The translations under genes were made by a program, and so were the position numbers. Of a stretch of 64,000 bases of DNA, positions 10,384 to 20,384 are shown in pieces. The first letter of the stretch is position 1; each line of letters begins with the position of its first letter. Origin of the DNA: DASQZK01 sp963763215 (GTDB lineage: Bacteria > Bacteroidota > Bacteroidia > Bacteroidales > GCA-2748055). The stretch covers positions 124,001-188,000 of the forward strand of contig CAVXNX010000009.1 of assembly GCA_963763215.1 (NCBI GenBank), read 5' to 3'. Below the pieces are notes generated by a model that had not been told where the DNA came from, searched no databases, and was given only the letters and a program-made list of their open reading frames with translations.

Positions 10384-11873
10384 ATTCTCACGGTTTAACG
10401 TAAGAACAATGCAAGGCAGGACAAGTTTGTGCAGCCGGCAAAAATATCCTGAAATCAGGTCACTCAGACTGGAGATCTCTTCGGTGTGACCAACTTCGGG
10501 GATGCTGATATTCCGGTATCCGCAACTTTCCAGGTACGACTTGTAAAATTGCTGGGGACCATACTCGCCATGGACGAGGAAGATCTTCTGAAGTCTCGAT
10601 GGGTCCTGACAGGAGAGATACGACTCCATTTCCTTGTAGTCTCCATGACCGCTGAAGGAATCGAGTCTCTTTATCTCTGCCAGCACGGGGTACTTAACGC
10701 CATGTATCGACACTTCCTTGTCGCCTCTCAGCAATCGTGCGCCGAGTGTCCGGGGTGCACAATAACCGACAGCCAGAACGGTGTTGGCAGGATTGGAAAT
10801 TGAATTTGCCAGGTGATGCTTGACTCTCCCGGCTTCCATCATTCCTGAGGCGGAAATAATGACACAGGGTTTTTTAATGTCATTCAGTTTCTTTGAATCC
10901 TCGACTCTTTTAATGTAGAACAGGGAGTTGAACCCGAACGGATCGGGATCCTGTTCCATAACGCCGATAATCTCTTCATTAAAACATTCCGGATGGAGTC
11001 TGAATATATCGGTGGCATTGACGGCCAGGGGGCTGTCGACATAAATGTCAATCCGCGGCAGCCGTTTTTCATTGTAGAAATTATTCAGGGAATAGACGAT
11101 TTCCTGGGTCCTCCCGACGCTGAAGGAAGGGATGATGAGTTTCCCCCCTTTATTGACGCAGGTATCGATGAGGACATTCAGGAGTTCGGCCTCGGAACCG
11201 GTCCTGTCCTGATGCAGCCGGTCTCCGTAGGTCGCCTCGGTGATCAGGTAATCGGCCTGAGGGAAGGGGTCCGGGATGATGCAGGATCCGGTTGGTGGGA
11301 CGGCCGATATCGCCCGTATATGCCAGCGTGATGGGCTGTCCGTTCTCCTTGATTTCGAGCAGGGCGACGCCGCTTCCGAGCATATGGCCGGTATTGACAA
11401 ACCGGACCTTGGTCCGTTCGTCAATCCTGAACTTCCGGTCGTAGGGAACGCCGATAAACAGTTTCATGCAGGCGACGGCATCGGCATGGGAATAGAGTGG
11501 CTCAACTGGCGGAAGTCCTTTCCTGGCTCTCTTTTTATTGAAGGTCCATGTATCGTGTTCCTGGATATGCCCCGAATCTGCGAGCATAATGGAGCACAGG
11601 TCGCGCGTGGCACTCGTGCAGATCACCGAGCCCCGGAAACCGAGCTTATAGATGTAAGGGATCAGCCCGGAGTGATCGATATGGGCATGGGTGAGGATGA
11701 TGTGGTCGATCGTCAGGGGGATCGAACCCCAGTTTGCGGTTCAGTGAGTCGGTCTCCAGGCCCTTTCCCTGGTACATGCCGCAATCCAGCAGTATTTTTT
11801 TGCCCTGGGAAGTGGTGATCAGGTGTTTGCTTCCGGTCACTTCACGTGCGGCACCTAAGAATTGTAGTCTCAT
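10384..11873 (-). CDS. Beta-CASP metallo-beta-lactamase fold hydrolase (two frameshifts)
   Basis: A metal-dependent hydrolase of the RNA-processing beta-CASP type. The N-terminus (MRLQFLGAAREVTGSKHL) and the restored metal motif THAHIDHSG are typical, followed by the beta-CASP insert (IIPSFSVGRTQEIVY) and C-terminal motifs SASGMMEAGRVKHH and FSGHGDY. Members act as RNases or related phosphodiesterases; the substrate here is unknown. An extra C in a run near 11716-11720 and an extra base near 11273-11275 break the frame, and removing them restores continuity. The true C-terminus is probably near 10465 (after SIPEVGHTEEI), just before the pirin gene, although the sequence as given reads through. 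Confidence 0.85.
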
Positions 11874-11931
11874 GGAAAAAAGATTAGAAAATGCGGTTAT
11901 CGGATGAACAGTATAAATGTAATAAAATATT

Positions 11932-13833
11932 TCAGTTTCCGCTCAGTTCATCCAGTTCGAGCCAGCGCATGGTTTTTTCATCCAGCAGGTCAATGATTTC
12001 GCCAATGCGGGAGGAGGCCTTTTCGAGTTTTTCATAATCGTTCTCTCCCGAATTCAAAAGGGATTCCAGCGTCGATTTTTCGTTTTCCAGTTCTCCGATC
12101 TCCTTTTCCAGTCGTTCGTATTCCTGTTTTTCTTTGTACGTTAATTTTTTCTTCCCGGATGGGCTCCCGGGCGAAGGCTCTTTTCGTTCGGGCTTTTTCG
12201 GGCTCTCATCCGTTGAATTCCGGCTTTCTTCTTCAGCCTGCGCCTTTTCCATCTTATAACCGGAATATGAACCATAGTAATCGATGATCTTTCCCTCCCC
12301 TTCAAAAATGAACATATGGTCGACCAGCTTATCGAGAAGGTACCGGTCGTGTGAGACCAGGATCAGGCAGCCCCTGAAAGCGGAGAGAAATTCTTCCAGC
12401 CGGGTAAGTGTAAGGATATCAAGGTCATTGGTGGGTTCATCAAGGATCAGGAAATTGGGATGCCTGACAAGGACGGTGAGCAGGTAGAGTCTTCGTCTTT
12501 CGCCGCCGCTGAGTTTGGAGACGAAATCGTACTGAGCCTGCGGGGAAAACAGGAAGAACTGCAGGAACTGGGATGCGCTGAGCGTCGAGCCGTCGGCGGT
12601 TTTAATCACTTCGGCGATGTCTTTGACTACGTCGATGACCCGTTTTGACTCGTCGACCCGGATACCTTCCTGCGAATAGTATCCATAAACGATGGTTTCG
12701 CCGGTGATGACACTCCCGCTGTCGGGTTTTTCCCTTCCGGTGATCAGGTTCAGCAGGGTCGATTTCCCCGTGCCATTGGGACCGATGATACCGATCTTCT
12801 CCCCCTGCGTGAAGGTGTAGTTAAATCCGGAGAGGATGGTCAGATCGCCGTATTTTTTAGTAAGATTCTTGATTTCCAGTATTTTACCTCCGACCCTTCG
12901 CATGTTAACCCCCAACTGGAGTGAACTTTGCGGCCGGGTCACCCTGGCTTGTTCCTTTGCTTTTTGAAAAGCGTCGATCCTGCTTTTGGATTTGGTACCC
13001 CGGGCTTTTGGCATCCTCCGGATCCAGTCGAGCTCCCTTTTGACATACTTATCGGCCCGTTCCTTTTCCGCGGCCAGGGATGCTTGTCTCCCGGCTTTCT
13101 TCTCCAAAAACCATTCATAGTTGCCCTGGTAGGAATACAACTGGCTGTCTTCGATTTCCAGGATCCGGTTGCAGATCCGATCGAGGAAATACCGGTCGTG
13201 GGTGACCATCAGAAAGGTCATGGTGGAAGAGGACAGGTAATTTTCGAGCCACTCGATCATATCGATATCGAGGTGGTTAGTCGGTTCATCGAGGAGAAGC
13301 AGGTCGGGATTGTCGAGGAGAACCAGGGCGAGAGCAAGTCGTTTAACCTGTCCTCCGGAAAGCGTGCCGACCCTCTGGTCGAGTCGGGTGATCCTGAACC
13401 TGTCGAGCATTTGAACGAGGCGGCGTTCAAAGTCCCATCCACCGGCCTGGTCCATTTTCGTTGTGGCCAGGGAAAGTGCCCGTTCGGTTTCGGCGCTGTG
13501 ACGGGCCGAATGCGCTTTGAGGGTCCGGCCATATTCCTTGATAATGGCTCGCACCGAAAGATCAGCATCCCTGACGAGCTCTTCCACCGTGACATCCTGA
13601 TCAAAACGGGGTTCCTGATCCAGGAAGCCGATCCGGATGCCCTCGTGGACCGCAACTTCACCCTCATCGGGAACATCCCTGCCCGCCAGTATCCGGAGAA
13701 GACTGCTTTTGCCCGTTCCATTGGCCGCAATAAGAGCCGTCTTGTCTCCTCTCTCCAGTCCGAAGCTCAGACCTGAAAAGAGAATCCGCTCACCAAAGTG
13801 TTTACCGAGTTGATCTGCCGACAGGAAGTTCAT
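11932..13833 (-). CDS. uup: ABC-F ATPase, Uup-like
   Basis: A soluble protein of 633 residues with two ABC cassettes and no membrane segments. Cassette 1 has Walker A ANGTGKSS, signature LSGGQVKRLAL and Walker B LLLLDEPTNHLD; cassette 2 has GPNGTGKS, LSGGERRRLYL and LILDEPTNDLD. The linker and the charged C-terminal coiled coil (KEKQEYERLEKEIGELE) are typical of Uup. ABC-F proteins act on ribosomes; Uup also affects branched DNA intermediates and transposon excision in E. coli. The assignment to Uup over EttA rests on the coiled-coil tail. Confidence 0.92.
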   Translation of the reverse strand: MNFLSADQLGKHFGERILFSGLSFGLERGDKTALIAANGTGKSSLLRILAGRDVPDEGEVAVHEGIRIGFLDQEPRFDQDVTVEELVRDADLSVRAIIKEYGRTLKAHSARHSAETERALSLATTKMDQAGGWDFERRLVQMLDRFRITRLDQRVGTLSGGQVKRLALALVLLDNPDLLLLDEPTNHLDIDMIEWLENYLSSSTMTFLMVTHDRYFLDRICNRILEIEDSQLYSYQGNYEWFLEKKAGRQASLAAEKERADKYVKRELDWIRRMPKARGTKSKSRIDAFQKAKEQARVTRPQSSLQLGVNMRRVGGKILEIKNLTKKYGDLTILSGFNYTFTQGEKIGIIGPNGTGKSTLLNLITGREKPDSGSVITGETIVYGYYSQEGIRVDESKRVIDVVKDIAEVIKTADGSTLSASQFLQFFLFSPQAQYDFVSKLSGGERRRLYLLTVLVRHPNFLILDEPTNDLDILTLTRLEEFLSAFRGCLILVSHDRYLLDKLVDHMFIFEGEGKIIDYYGSYSGYKMEKAQAEEESRNSTDESPKKPERKEPSPGSPSGKKKLTYKEKQEYERLEKEIGELENEKSTLESLLNSGENDYEKLEKASSRIGEIIDLLDEKTMRWLELDELSGN

Positions 13834-13898
13834 TGTCCTTGTTCAAGATGTTTCGTCTGCAAAATAGGGAACCGGGGAAGATTTCAGCATCAGCCGGA

Positions 13899-13928
13899 GA
13901 AAAAAAACGCCCTGCGGAGAACAGGGCG
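13899..13928 (-). terminator. Terminator of the cold-shock gene
   Basis: On the minus strand CGCCCTG and CAGGGCG form a perfect 7-bp stem with a 7-nt loop, followed by eight Ts, 33 nt after the csp stop codon. Confidence 0.85.
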
Positions 13929-13960
13929 AAAAGAAAATCCATTCATTCGTAATGATCAAA

Positions 13961-14152
13961 CTATATCAGTTTTACATTTACTGCGTTCATTCCTTTTTTA
14001 CCTTCACGGAGCTCGAAAGTCACTTCGTCATCTTCGCGGATCTCATCGATGAGCCCTGAAACATGTACGAAATATTCATTTTCTGATTCCATGTCTTTAA
14101 TAAAACCATAACCTTTTGATTCATTAAAGAATTTTACTTTACCTTCTTTCAT
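13961..14152 (-). CDS. cspA: Cold-shock domain protein
   Basis: A 63-residue single-domain protein with RNP1 KGYGFI and RNP2 EYFVHVSGL, which mark the nucleic-acid-binding face of the CSD fold. It probably acts as a single-stranded RNA or DNA chaperone. It is transcribed alone: an AT-rich leader of about 100 bp lies upstream and a strong terminator downstream. The symbol denotes the family, not strict orthology to E. coli cspA. Confidence 0.93.
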   Translation of the reverse strand: MKEGKVKFFNESKGYGFIKDMESENEYFVHVSGLIDEIREDDEVTFELREGKKGMNAVNVKLI

Positions 14153-14393
14153 TGAAATTATAATTAAAAAATTAAACGGCGTAAAATTAATCTAAATAAT
14201 TGATAAAAACAGCATATTCAAAAAAAGTTTTTGCATCTGTCCAATAAACAGTCATCCAATAAGATATGTTCGAACCCCCAATGCATTTTGGTTGCCGGTG
14301 AACGAAAGCCGGCAGGCTTTATTCAGGCTGAAAGAGAGGCCGTGGCCGGGATCCGTCACGAAAGAATGGGGTGAAGCGGTTCATAATCTGCAT

Positions 14394-14424
14394 TTTGACT
14401 TCTTCCGCAGGATGATTAATTTTG
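14394..14424 (+). promoter_or_regulatory. Consensus Bacteroidota promoter for the FemAB-like gene
   Basis: TTTG at 14394-14397, a 19-nt spacer, then TAATTTTG at 14417-14424. Both elements are perfect matches. The expected transcription start is about 30 bp upstream of the gene at 14461. The rest of the 308-bp gap (14153-14393) is AT-rich csp leader plus sequence with no visible gene. Confidence 0.7.
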
Positions 14425-14460
14425 CAGGTGGAACAGTGAAAAGGGAAAACCATTTTCAGG

Positions 14461-15609
14461 ATGAATATTGGAATTGAACCTAAAACCACGGAAGAGATCA
14501 CCTCGGGGCCAGTGTTGCAGCAGACCGCTTTCTGGGCAAAAGTTAAGGCGACGCATGGTCTGGACACACGCGCCTTTGACCTGGATCCGGGAAGGATTTC
14601 CCGATGTTCGGGAGGCCTGCAGCACGGACTTGTTCCCATCGAGGGAGCTCGTCCGGAGGAAGCCAGGGATTTACTGGTGATCATGCAAAGGCCAGGTCGC
14701 GGCGCCAGTGTGGCCTATGTTCCTTACGGTCCGAAGTTCAGGCCCCCGGAAGAAGAGCGCGGGATGTGGCTCGAAGAGCTTTCCGAACGACTGAGAACCT
14801 TTCTCCCGTCCGATTGCATCACCATCAGGTACGACCTGGTATGGGATTCTCCCTGGGTTGACGATGAAAACCGGTATGATGACCACGGTCGGTGGATGGG
14901 CCCCCCGGAACCGCGCGTCAGGGAGATGAGGATGAATTTTGACACCCGTCACTGGAGGCTCCGTAAGGCTCCTACCGATATTCTCCCCTCCCACACGGTC
15001 TTTATCGACCTGAGCCGGGATGAGGACAGTATCCTTCGGGCAATGAAACCCAAGACGAGGTATAACATCCGGTTATCCGGCCGCAAGGGAGTGAATGTCA
15101 GGGAGATCACGCCAGATGAGCTCCCCCTCTGGTACGATCTGTATTGTCAGACAGCGCGGCGGAATAAGATCCGTCTCGACAACATCGGGTACTTTGAGAA
15201 GGTCGCCGGAACCCGGGAAGAAGACAGTGATTGTCAGGTTGACGTCAGGCTGCTCATGGCCGAAGCCGGGGGTCGCCCACTCGCCGGGATGTTCCTGGTG
15301 ATGTCGGGCGGAAGAGCCACGTACCTCTATGGTGCTTCTTCGAATTCCTCCAGGAACCTGATGGCCCCCTATGCCCTGCAATGGGAAGCCATCCGGATCT
15401 CAAAAGCCATGGGATGCACCCATTACGATTTTTTTGGCATTTCCCCCGACCCGGATCCCTCCCACCCCATGTTTGGGCTCTACCGGTTTAAGACGGGATT
15501 CGGCGGCAGGATACGCCACCGGCAAGGGTGCTGGGATTACCCGCTGCGGGAAAAGGATTACGAGAATTTCAGGGCTGCTGAACTCAGCGGACCGGGTTAT
15601 CACTTGTGA
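14461..15609 (+). CDS. FemAB/FemX-like aminoacyltransferase
   Basis: A 382-residue protein of the FemXAB family (tandem GNAT-like folds), which transfers amino acids from aminoacyl-tRNA, typically to the lipid II stem peptide. Diagnostic segments are the N-terminal QQTAFWAKVKA, the central ILRAMKPKTRYNIRLSGRKGV, the GNAT-like RPLAGMFLVMSGGRATYLYGASS, and the C-terminal HYDFFGISPDPD ... FKTGFGG. It has its own promoter and converges on typA. Most Bacteroidota have directly crosslinked murein, so its acceptor may not be lipid II; this is inference. Confidence 0.88.
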   Translation: MNIGIEPKTTEEITSGPVLQQTAFWAKVKATHGLDTRAFDLDPGRISRCSGGLQHGLVPIEGARPEEARDLLVIMQRPGRGASVAYVPYGPKFRPPEEERGMWLEELSERLRTFLPSDCITIRYDLVWDSPWVDDENRYDDHGRWMGPPEPRVREMRMNFDTRHWRLRKAPTDILPSHTVFIDLSRDEDSILRAMKPKTRYNIRLSGRKGVNVREITPDELPLWYDLYCQTARRNKIRLDNIGYFEKVAGTREEDSDCQVDVRLLMAEAGGRPLAGMFLVMSGGRATYLYGASSNSSRNLMAPYALQWEAIRISKAMGCTHYDFFGISPDPDPSHPMFGLYRFKTGFGGRIRHRQGCWDYPLREKDYENFRAAELSGPGYHL

Positions 15610-15665
15610 ATCCCGGTTCGGTTCCAGCGGCCATCGGTTATAAAATTCCCCTGTCCGCTCTCCTT

Positions 15666-17436
15666 TTACTGAATTTTGAGCTTGCGCATCCGGATGCTTT
15701 TGGGAGTGACCTCCAGGAGTTCATCCTCCCGGATATATTCCATGGCCTCTTCCAGGGAGAACGAAATTTTCGGGGCAATCTTTGCGGCTTCATCCGTGCC
15801 TGATGCCCGGATGTTTGTCATTTTCTTCGCCTTGGTGATATTGACTTCAAGGTCCGTATTCCGCGAATATTCCCCGATCACCTGTCCTTTATACACTTTT
15901 TCTCCGGGATCGATAAAAAACCGCCCCCGGTCCTGTAGCCTGTCGAGGCTGAAAGCCAGAGCATTACCCGGTTTCCGACGACACGATGGAACCATTGAAG
16001 CGGTGCTGGATCTCATCCTTCACCGGGGCGTATTCTTTGAACCTGTGATTCATGACGGCTTCTCCGGCGCTGATGGTCAGAAGCACATTGCGGAGGCCGA
16101 TCAGACCGCGGGAAGGAATGTGAAATTCGAGATGCTGGAGATCACCTTTGGGTTCCATCTTCAGCAGGTCTCCCTTGCGTTTGGTGACCTGTTCAATGAC
16201 CTTGCCGGAATATTCGATGGGTGTATCGACCACGAGGGTTTCAAACGGTTCGGATTTCACCCCGTTGATGCTTTTGACGATCACTTCGGGTTTTCCGACC
16301 TGAAGTTCGTAGCCTTCACGACGCATGGTTTCCAGGAGAATCGAAAGGTGAAGCACACCCCTGCCATAGACCAGGAACCGGTCTTCCGATCCCGTTTCCT
16401 CGACCTTCAGTGCCAGGTTTTTCTCCGTTTCGCGCATGAGACGGTCCCTCAGGTGCCGTGAAGTCACGAATTTGCCTTCCTGTCCGAAGAACGGGGAATT
16501 GTTGATCATGAACAGCATGCTCATTGTCGGTTCGTCGATATTGATCCTTGGCAGGGCTTCGGGGCTTTCCAGATCGGACAACGTGTCGCCGATATCGAAA
16601 CCTTCAACGCCGATGACAGCGCACAGATCGCCACTTCGGACCTTGCTCACCTTTTCACGGCCCAGTCCTTCAAAAACAAAAAGCTCCTTGATCCTGATTT
16701 TCCTGAAAACGTCGTGCCGTTTACAGAGCATATAATCCTTCCCTTCCTCGATATCGCCTCGAAAGACCCTGCCGATGGCAATCCGCCCGACAAAGCTCGA
16801 ATAATCCAGCGAGGCGATCTGCATTTGCGGCGTCCCCTCCCTGTAGGGTGCTTCGGGAATCTCTTCCAGGATCGTGTCGAGCAAGGGGGTGACATCCGTT
16901 CCGGGCTTTCTCCAGTCCCTGCTCATCCAGCCCTGCTTGGCTGAACCGAAGATCGTCTGGAAATCCAGTTGCTCTTCGCTGGCATCCAGGTTGAACATGA
17001 GTTCAAAGACATCCTGCTGGGCATCATCGGGTTTACAATTCTCCTTGTCCACTTTGTTGATGACCACCACGGGCTTGAGACCGAGATTGATGGCTTTGGT
17101 CAGGACAAAACGGGTCTGGGGCATGGGCCCTTCAAGGGCATCCACCAAAAGGAGAACGCCATCGGCCATTTTCAGGACACGTTCCACCTCACCGCCGAAA
17201 TCGGCATGGCCGGGAGTGTCGATCAGGTTGATCTTGACACCTTTATACCTTACAGATACATTTTTGGAGAGGATGGTTATTCCCCGTTCCCTTTCCAGAT
17301 CATTGCTGTCGAGGATGAGATCCGCCGACTGTTTCCTGTCTCCAAAGGCCTTACATTCATAAATAATCTTGTCCACCAGCGTCGTTTTGCCGTGGTCGAC
17401 ATGAGCGATTATAGCTACGTTTCGAATTGATTGCAT
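15666..17436 (-). CDS. typA: Ribosome-associated GTPase TypA/BipA
   Basis: A translational GTPase related to EF-G that binds ribosomes and aids 50S assembly, especially in the cold. It has G1 AHVDHGKTTL, G3 DTPGHADFGGE and G4 NKVD, EF-G-like domains, and the BipA C-terminal domain (GNALAFSLDRLQDRG ... YSRNTDLEVNITKAKKMTN). The start MQSIRNVAIIAHVDHG at 17436 fits the family. An extra base in the C-run at 15967-15969 creates a TAA inside SETGNALAFS; removing it restores the full protein of about 590 residues. Confidence 0.94.
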
Positions 17437-17455
17437 GTTAAAAATTTTGAACCTG

Positions 17456-17463
17456 CAAAAGTA
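17456..17463 (-). promoter_or_regulatory. Possible -7 element for typA
   Basis: The minus strand reads TACTTTTG, a match to TAnnTTTG, 20 bp upstream of the typA start. No TTTG is visible at -33. The remaining gap up to 17730 shows no gene. Confidence 0.35.
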
Positions 17464-17730
17464 ACAGTCTTTTACCACATAACGTCTTTTTATGGCGTTA
17501 ATTTTATATAAAGATTCAGCCCCAGTCGCCAATTGATTCTAACTTAAAGGTTTACAATTTTTTACCGGGAAGATAATCCATCAGCCGGGGATGATGGTCA
17601 TCAGGAGGGAAATGCCAGGTCATTTGCAAAATGGCAGAAGTGAAAGACGAAAACTCACTTCTCACGGCGAGAGAGAGGAAAAAGGATATGCTGTTGAGTT
17701 GGCAGGTGAAACAGTGAATGATGCACCGGA

Positions 17731-18351
17731 TCACTTCTTCAGCATCTCGCTGAAGTTTTGCCTGAACTTATGCAGTTTCGGAGAAATGACCACACTGCAA
17801 TAGCCATAGTCGGGATTCTTTTTATAATAGTCCTGGTGATAATCCTCAGCCATGTAGAAATTCGTAAAGGGTTGCACCTGGGTCACAATCTTATGACTGT
17901 AGGTATGTGAATCGTCGAGCCTCCTGATGGTCGCAAGAGCCAGGTTCTTCTGGTCCTCATTGTGGTAGAAGATCACGGAACGGTACTGCGTTCCGACATC
18001 TGCGCCCTGCCTGTTGAGCGACGTAGGATCATGCGTTTTAAAGAAGATGTCCAGCAGTTCCTGGTAACTGACCACTTCGGGGTTGTACTTGATCTGCACA
18101 ACTTCCGCATGCCCTGTCCGTCCGGTGCACACTTCCCGGTAGGAAGGATTGATGACGGTTCCCCCCGAGTAGCCTGACACGACGTCGATCACCCCTTTGA
18201 CTTCTTCGAAAACTGCCTCTGCGCACCAGAAACATCCATTACCAAAGGTCGCGTATTCATATTTTTCATTTCCGGTCATAGCTGTTTGTTGTTTTTGTCC
18301 ATATCCATTTAATCCGGTGAAAAGGATCAATATCATCATCATTGTCTTCAT
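17731..18351 (-). CDS. msrA: Exported peptide methionine sulfoxide reductase MsrA
   Basis: Reduces the S-epimer of methionine sulfoxide in proteins using thioredoxin-type electrons. The catalytic cysteine sits in GNGCFWCAEA, and other family motifs are present (GYSGG, GHAEVVQI, DPTSLNRQGADVGTQYRS). The start at 18351 (MKTMMMILILFTGLNGYGQ) gives a signal peptide, so the enzyme probably repairs periplasmic proteins. In-frame ATGs at 18372 and 18420 would lengthen the N-terminus without adding domain sequence. It is divergent from the AmmeMemoRadiSam locus. Confidence 0.93.
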   Translation of the reverse strand: MKTMMMILILFTGLNGYGQKQQTAMTGNEKYEYATFGNGCFWCAEAVFEEVKGVIDVVSGYSGGTVINPSYREVCTGRTGHAEVVQIKYNPEVVSYQELLDIFFKTHDPTSLNRQGADVGTQYRSVIFYHNEDQKNLALATIRRLDDSHTYSHKIVTQVQPFTNFYMAEDYHQDYYKKNPDYGYCSVVISPKLHKFRQNFSEMLKK

Positions 18352-18436
18352 CAAGCGCTGTTTTTTGTACATAGAAAACAAATCCGGTAGTGATTTGTTG
18401 CCCGGAACGCCAATGATCACATTTCAACCGCTGCCA

Positions 18437-18469
18437 CTTGATTTGAACCTGATAATGTTCATACCTTTG
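18437..18469 (+). promoter_or_regulatory. Promoter of the AmmeMemoRadiSam operon
   Basis: TACCTTTG at 18462-18469 is a perfect -7 element. CTTG at 18437-18440 lies 21 nt upstream as a near-match -33. The start site would be about 35 bp before the first radical SAM gene. Confidence 0.55.
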
Positions 18470-18509
18470 CAGGAAACGACCTTATTTTCAAAAGAGACGA
18501 AACCCAAAG

Positions 18510-19532
18510 ATGAGAGGCGATGCCATGCAGGAAGCTTCCTATTATCTTAAATTGAAGGAGACCAGGACGGAATGTTACCTTTGTCCCCACCGCTGCATCA
18601 TTGCCGAAGGGCGAAGGGGAATTTGCGGCGTCAGGAAAAACGTGAACGGGGTTCTGTTTTCAGAGGTCTATGGTTTTCCTGTCGCCGTCAACACCGACCC
18701 TGTGGAGAAGAAACCGCTTTACCATTTTTATCCCGGGAGCCAGGTGCTCTCTTTCGGAACTGTCGGGTGCAATATGAACTGCTTCTACTGCCAGAACTGT
18801 GACATTTCCCAGGAGACCCTGGATTCGTACGGCAAAGTGAGGAAGGTCTCCGTTGAAGAGATGGTCAGTCTTGCCGGCATCAACGATGACAATCTCGGGG
18901 TGGCCTTTACCTACAATGAACCGACGATTTATTTCGAATACATGTATGATATCGCCGGGGAGATCCATGAACGGGGTCTTAAAAATGTCGTGGTCACCAA
19001 CGGTTACATCAGCGATGAGCCGCTGAAAGACCTGCTTCGGTATGCCGATGCCTTTAACGTGGACCTGAAAGCTTTTGACGATCAGTTCTACCGGATACAC
19101 ACCAAATCCCGGCTTCAACCCGTGCTCAATGCGATCGAAACCATTGCCGGATCCGGGGTTCATCTTGAGATCACGAACCTGATCATTCCCAACCTGAACG
19201 ACAGCCCGGAGGATTTCCGGAAAATGGTCCAATGGATCGCCGACATCACCGGGTCTGATACCCCGCTGCATCTCTCCCGCTACTTCCCGCGTTACAAAGC
19301 CAATGAACCTGTGACTCCTCTCACCGTTCTGAAAGATTTCAGAAATATTGCCAGGGAACGGCTCAATTATGTCTACCTGGGCAATGTGCAGGATCCCTTA
19401 TCCGCGAACACCTACTGTAAAAATTGCCACGAACTGGTTATTGAGAGGCTCGGTTACCACACCTCCACGCAGGGCCTTGAAAAGGACGGCAGGTGTACCC
19501 ATTGCGGAACACAAATCATCAGACACATGTAA
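18510..19532 (+). CDS. amrS: AmmeMemoRadiSam system radical SAM enzyme (first copy)
   Basis: A radical SAM enzyme of 340 residues (335 if it starts at the in-frame ATG at 18525). It has an N-terminal cysteine cluster CYLCPHRC ... GICGVR, the cluster motif GCNMNCFYCQNC (CX3CX2C), the NEPTIYFEY segment, and a C-terminal cysteine pair region (YCKNCHEL, CTHCGTQ) that may hold an auxiliary metal. No signal peptide, so it is cytoplasmic. The family is encoded next to MEMO and AMMECR1 genes in many bacteria and archaea; its reaction is not established. It is the first gene of a tight operon, 1 nt upstream of the MEMO gene. Confidence 0.94.
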   Translation: MRGDAMQEASYYLKLKETRTECYLCPHRCIIAEGRRGICGVRKNVNGVLFSEVYGFPVAVNTDPVEKKPLYHFYPGSQVLSFGTVGCNMNCFYCQNCDISQETLDSYGKVRKVSVEEMVSLAGINDDNLGVAFTYNEPTIYFEYMYDIAGEIHERGLKNVVVTNGYISDEPLKDLLRYADAFNVDLKAFDDQFYRIHTKSRLQPVLNAIETIAGSGVHLEITNLIIPNLNDSPEDFRKMVQWIADITGSDTPLHLSRYFPRYKANEPVTPLTVLKDFRNIARERLNYVYLGNVQDPLSANTYCKNCHELVIERLGYHTSTQGLEKDGRCTHCGTQIIRHM

Positions 19533-19533
19533 C

Positions 19534-20376
19534 ATGGAAAACACCGTCAGAAAGGCTTATGTGGCCGGGAAATTTTACCCGGCAACGGGCCCGGATATCA
19601 GTGAGCTTCTTGGGAAGATCAGGAACAAAGCGAAGCCTGAGATCGACTACGGATTGTCGGGAAAGCATATCATCGGGGCCATATTGCCTCATGCAGGTTA
19701 TATCTTTTCGGGCTACCAGGCGATCCATTTTTTTGAGATCCTGGCTGCAGGAACCCAGGCTGTTGAGACCTATATCATCGTTCATCCCATTCACCGGGGA
19801 AGCGAACAGGACTTTGCCGCTGATGATAATGATTCGTGGAGGACACCACTGGGCGATATCCCGGTCGACCAGGAATTCATCCGTGAAATGGGCATCGAAC
19901 GATCCGGAAAATTGCATCAATGGGAACACTCGGCCGAGGTGATGATCCCTTTTATCCAGGAATATTCAGGATGCCAGGCCAGGATCGTTCCGATAGGAAT
20001 GGGATGGCAGCACCCGGATCCCTCGGAAAAAATCGCGGCATCGGTTCTCAGGGCTGAGAAAGCCACCGGACGAAAAACGTGTATGATTGCTTCTTCCGAC
20101 TTTTCTCATTACCTTGATCCTGAAACAGGACGAAGGAAGGATCAGCTCGTCATCGATCATATCCTGAACATGGAACCGGAGGCAATCTTTGAGACCGTAC
20201 GGAAAAACGATATCAGCGTTTGCGGATACGGACCGATCATGACCCTGATGTATTATGCCAGGACAAAATATCCCGGCGTTAAAGTCCGTATACTATCCAG
20301 GGGACATTCCGGTGAAGTGTATCCGTCCGAGAGTGTGGTCGATTACATTTCGATCCTGTTTTACACCGAATCATGA
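19534..20376 (+). CDS. amrB: MEMO-family protein, AmmeMemoRadiSam protein B
   Basis: A 280-residue MEMO1-like protein related to class III extradiol dioxygenases. The residues equivalent to the human MEMO1 metal site are present: His in LPHAGYIFSG, His in VHPIHRG and Cys in SVCGYGPIM, plus SSDFSHYLD. The ATG at 19534 is chosen because the family sequence (RKAYVAGKFYPA) starts right after it. It sits 1 nt after the radical SAM gene, and its stop overlaps an ATG (ATGA at 20373-20376) that leads into the next gene, which indicates translational coupling. Reaction unknown. Confidence 0.93.
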   Translation: MENTVRKAYVAGKFYPATGPDISELLGKIRNKAKPEIDYGLSGKHIIGAILPHAGYIFSGYQAIHFFEILAAGTQAVETYIIVHPIHRGSEQDFAADDNDSWRTPLGDIPVDQEFIREMGIERSGKLHQWEHSAEVMIPFIQEYSGCQARIVPIGMGWQHPDPSEKIAASVLRAEKATGRKTCMIASSDFSHYLDPETGRRKDQLVIDHILNMEPEAIFETVRKNDISVCGYGPIMTLMYYARTKYPGVKVRILSRGHSGEVYPSESVVDYISILFYTES

Positions 20377-20384
20377 CCTGTGGC

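Noticed and set aside
17552..17734. A 60-codon minus-strand frame between typA and msrA
   Set aside because: Short, without conserved features; likely spacer.
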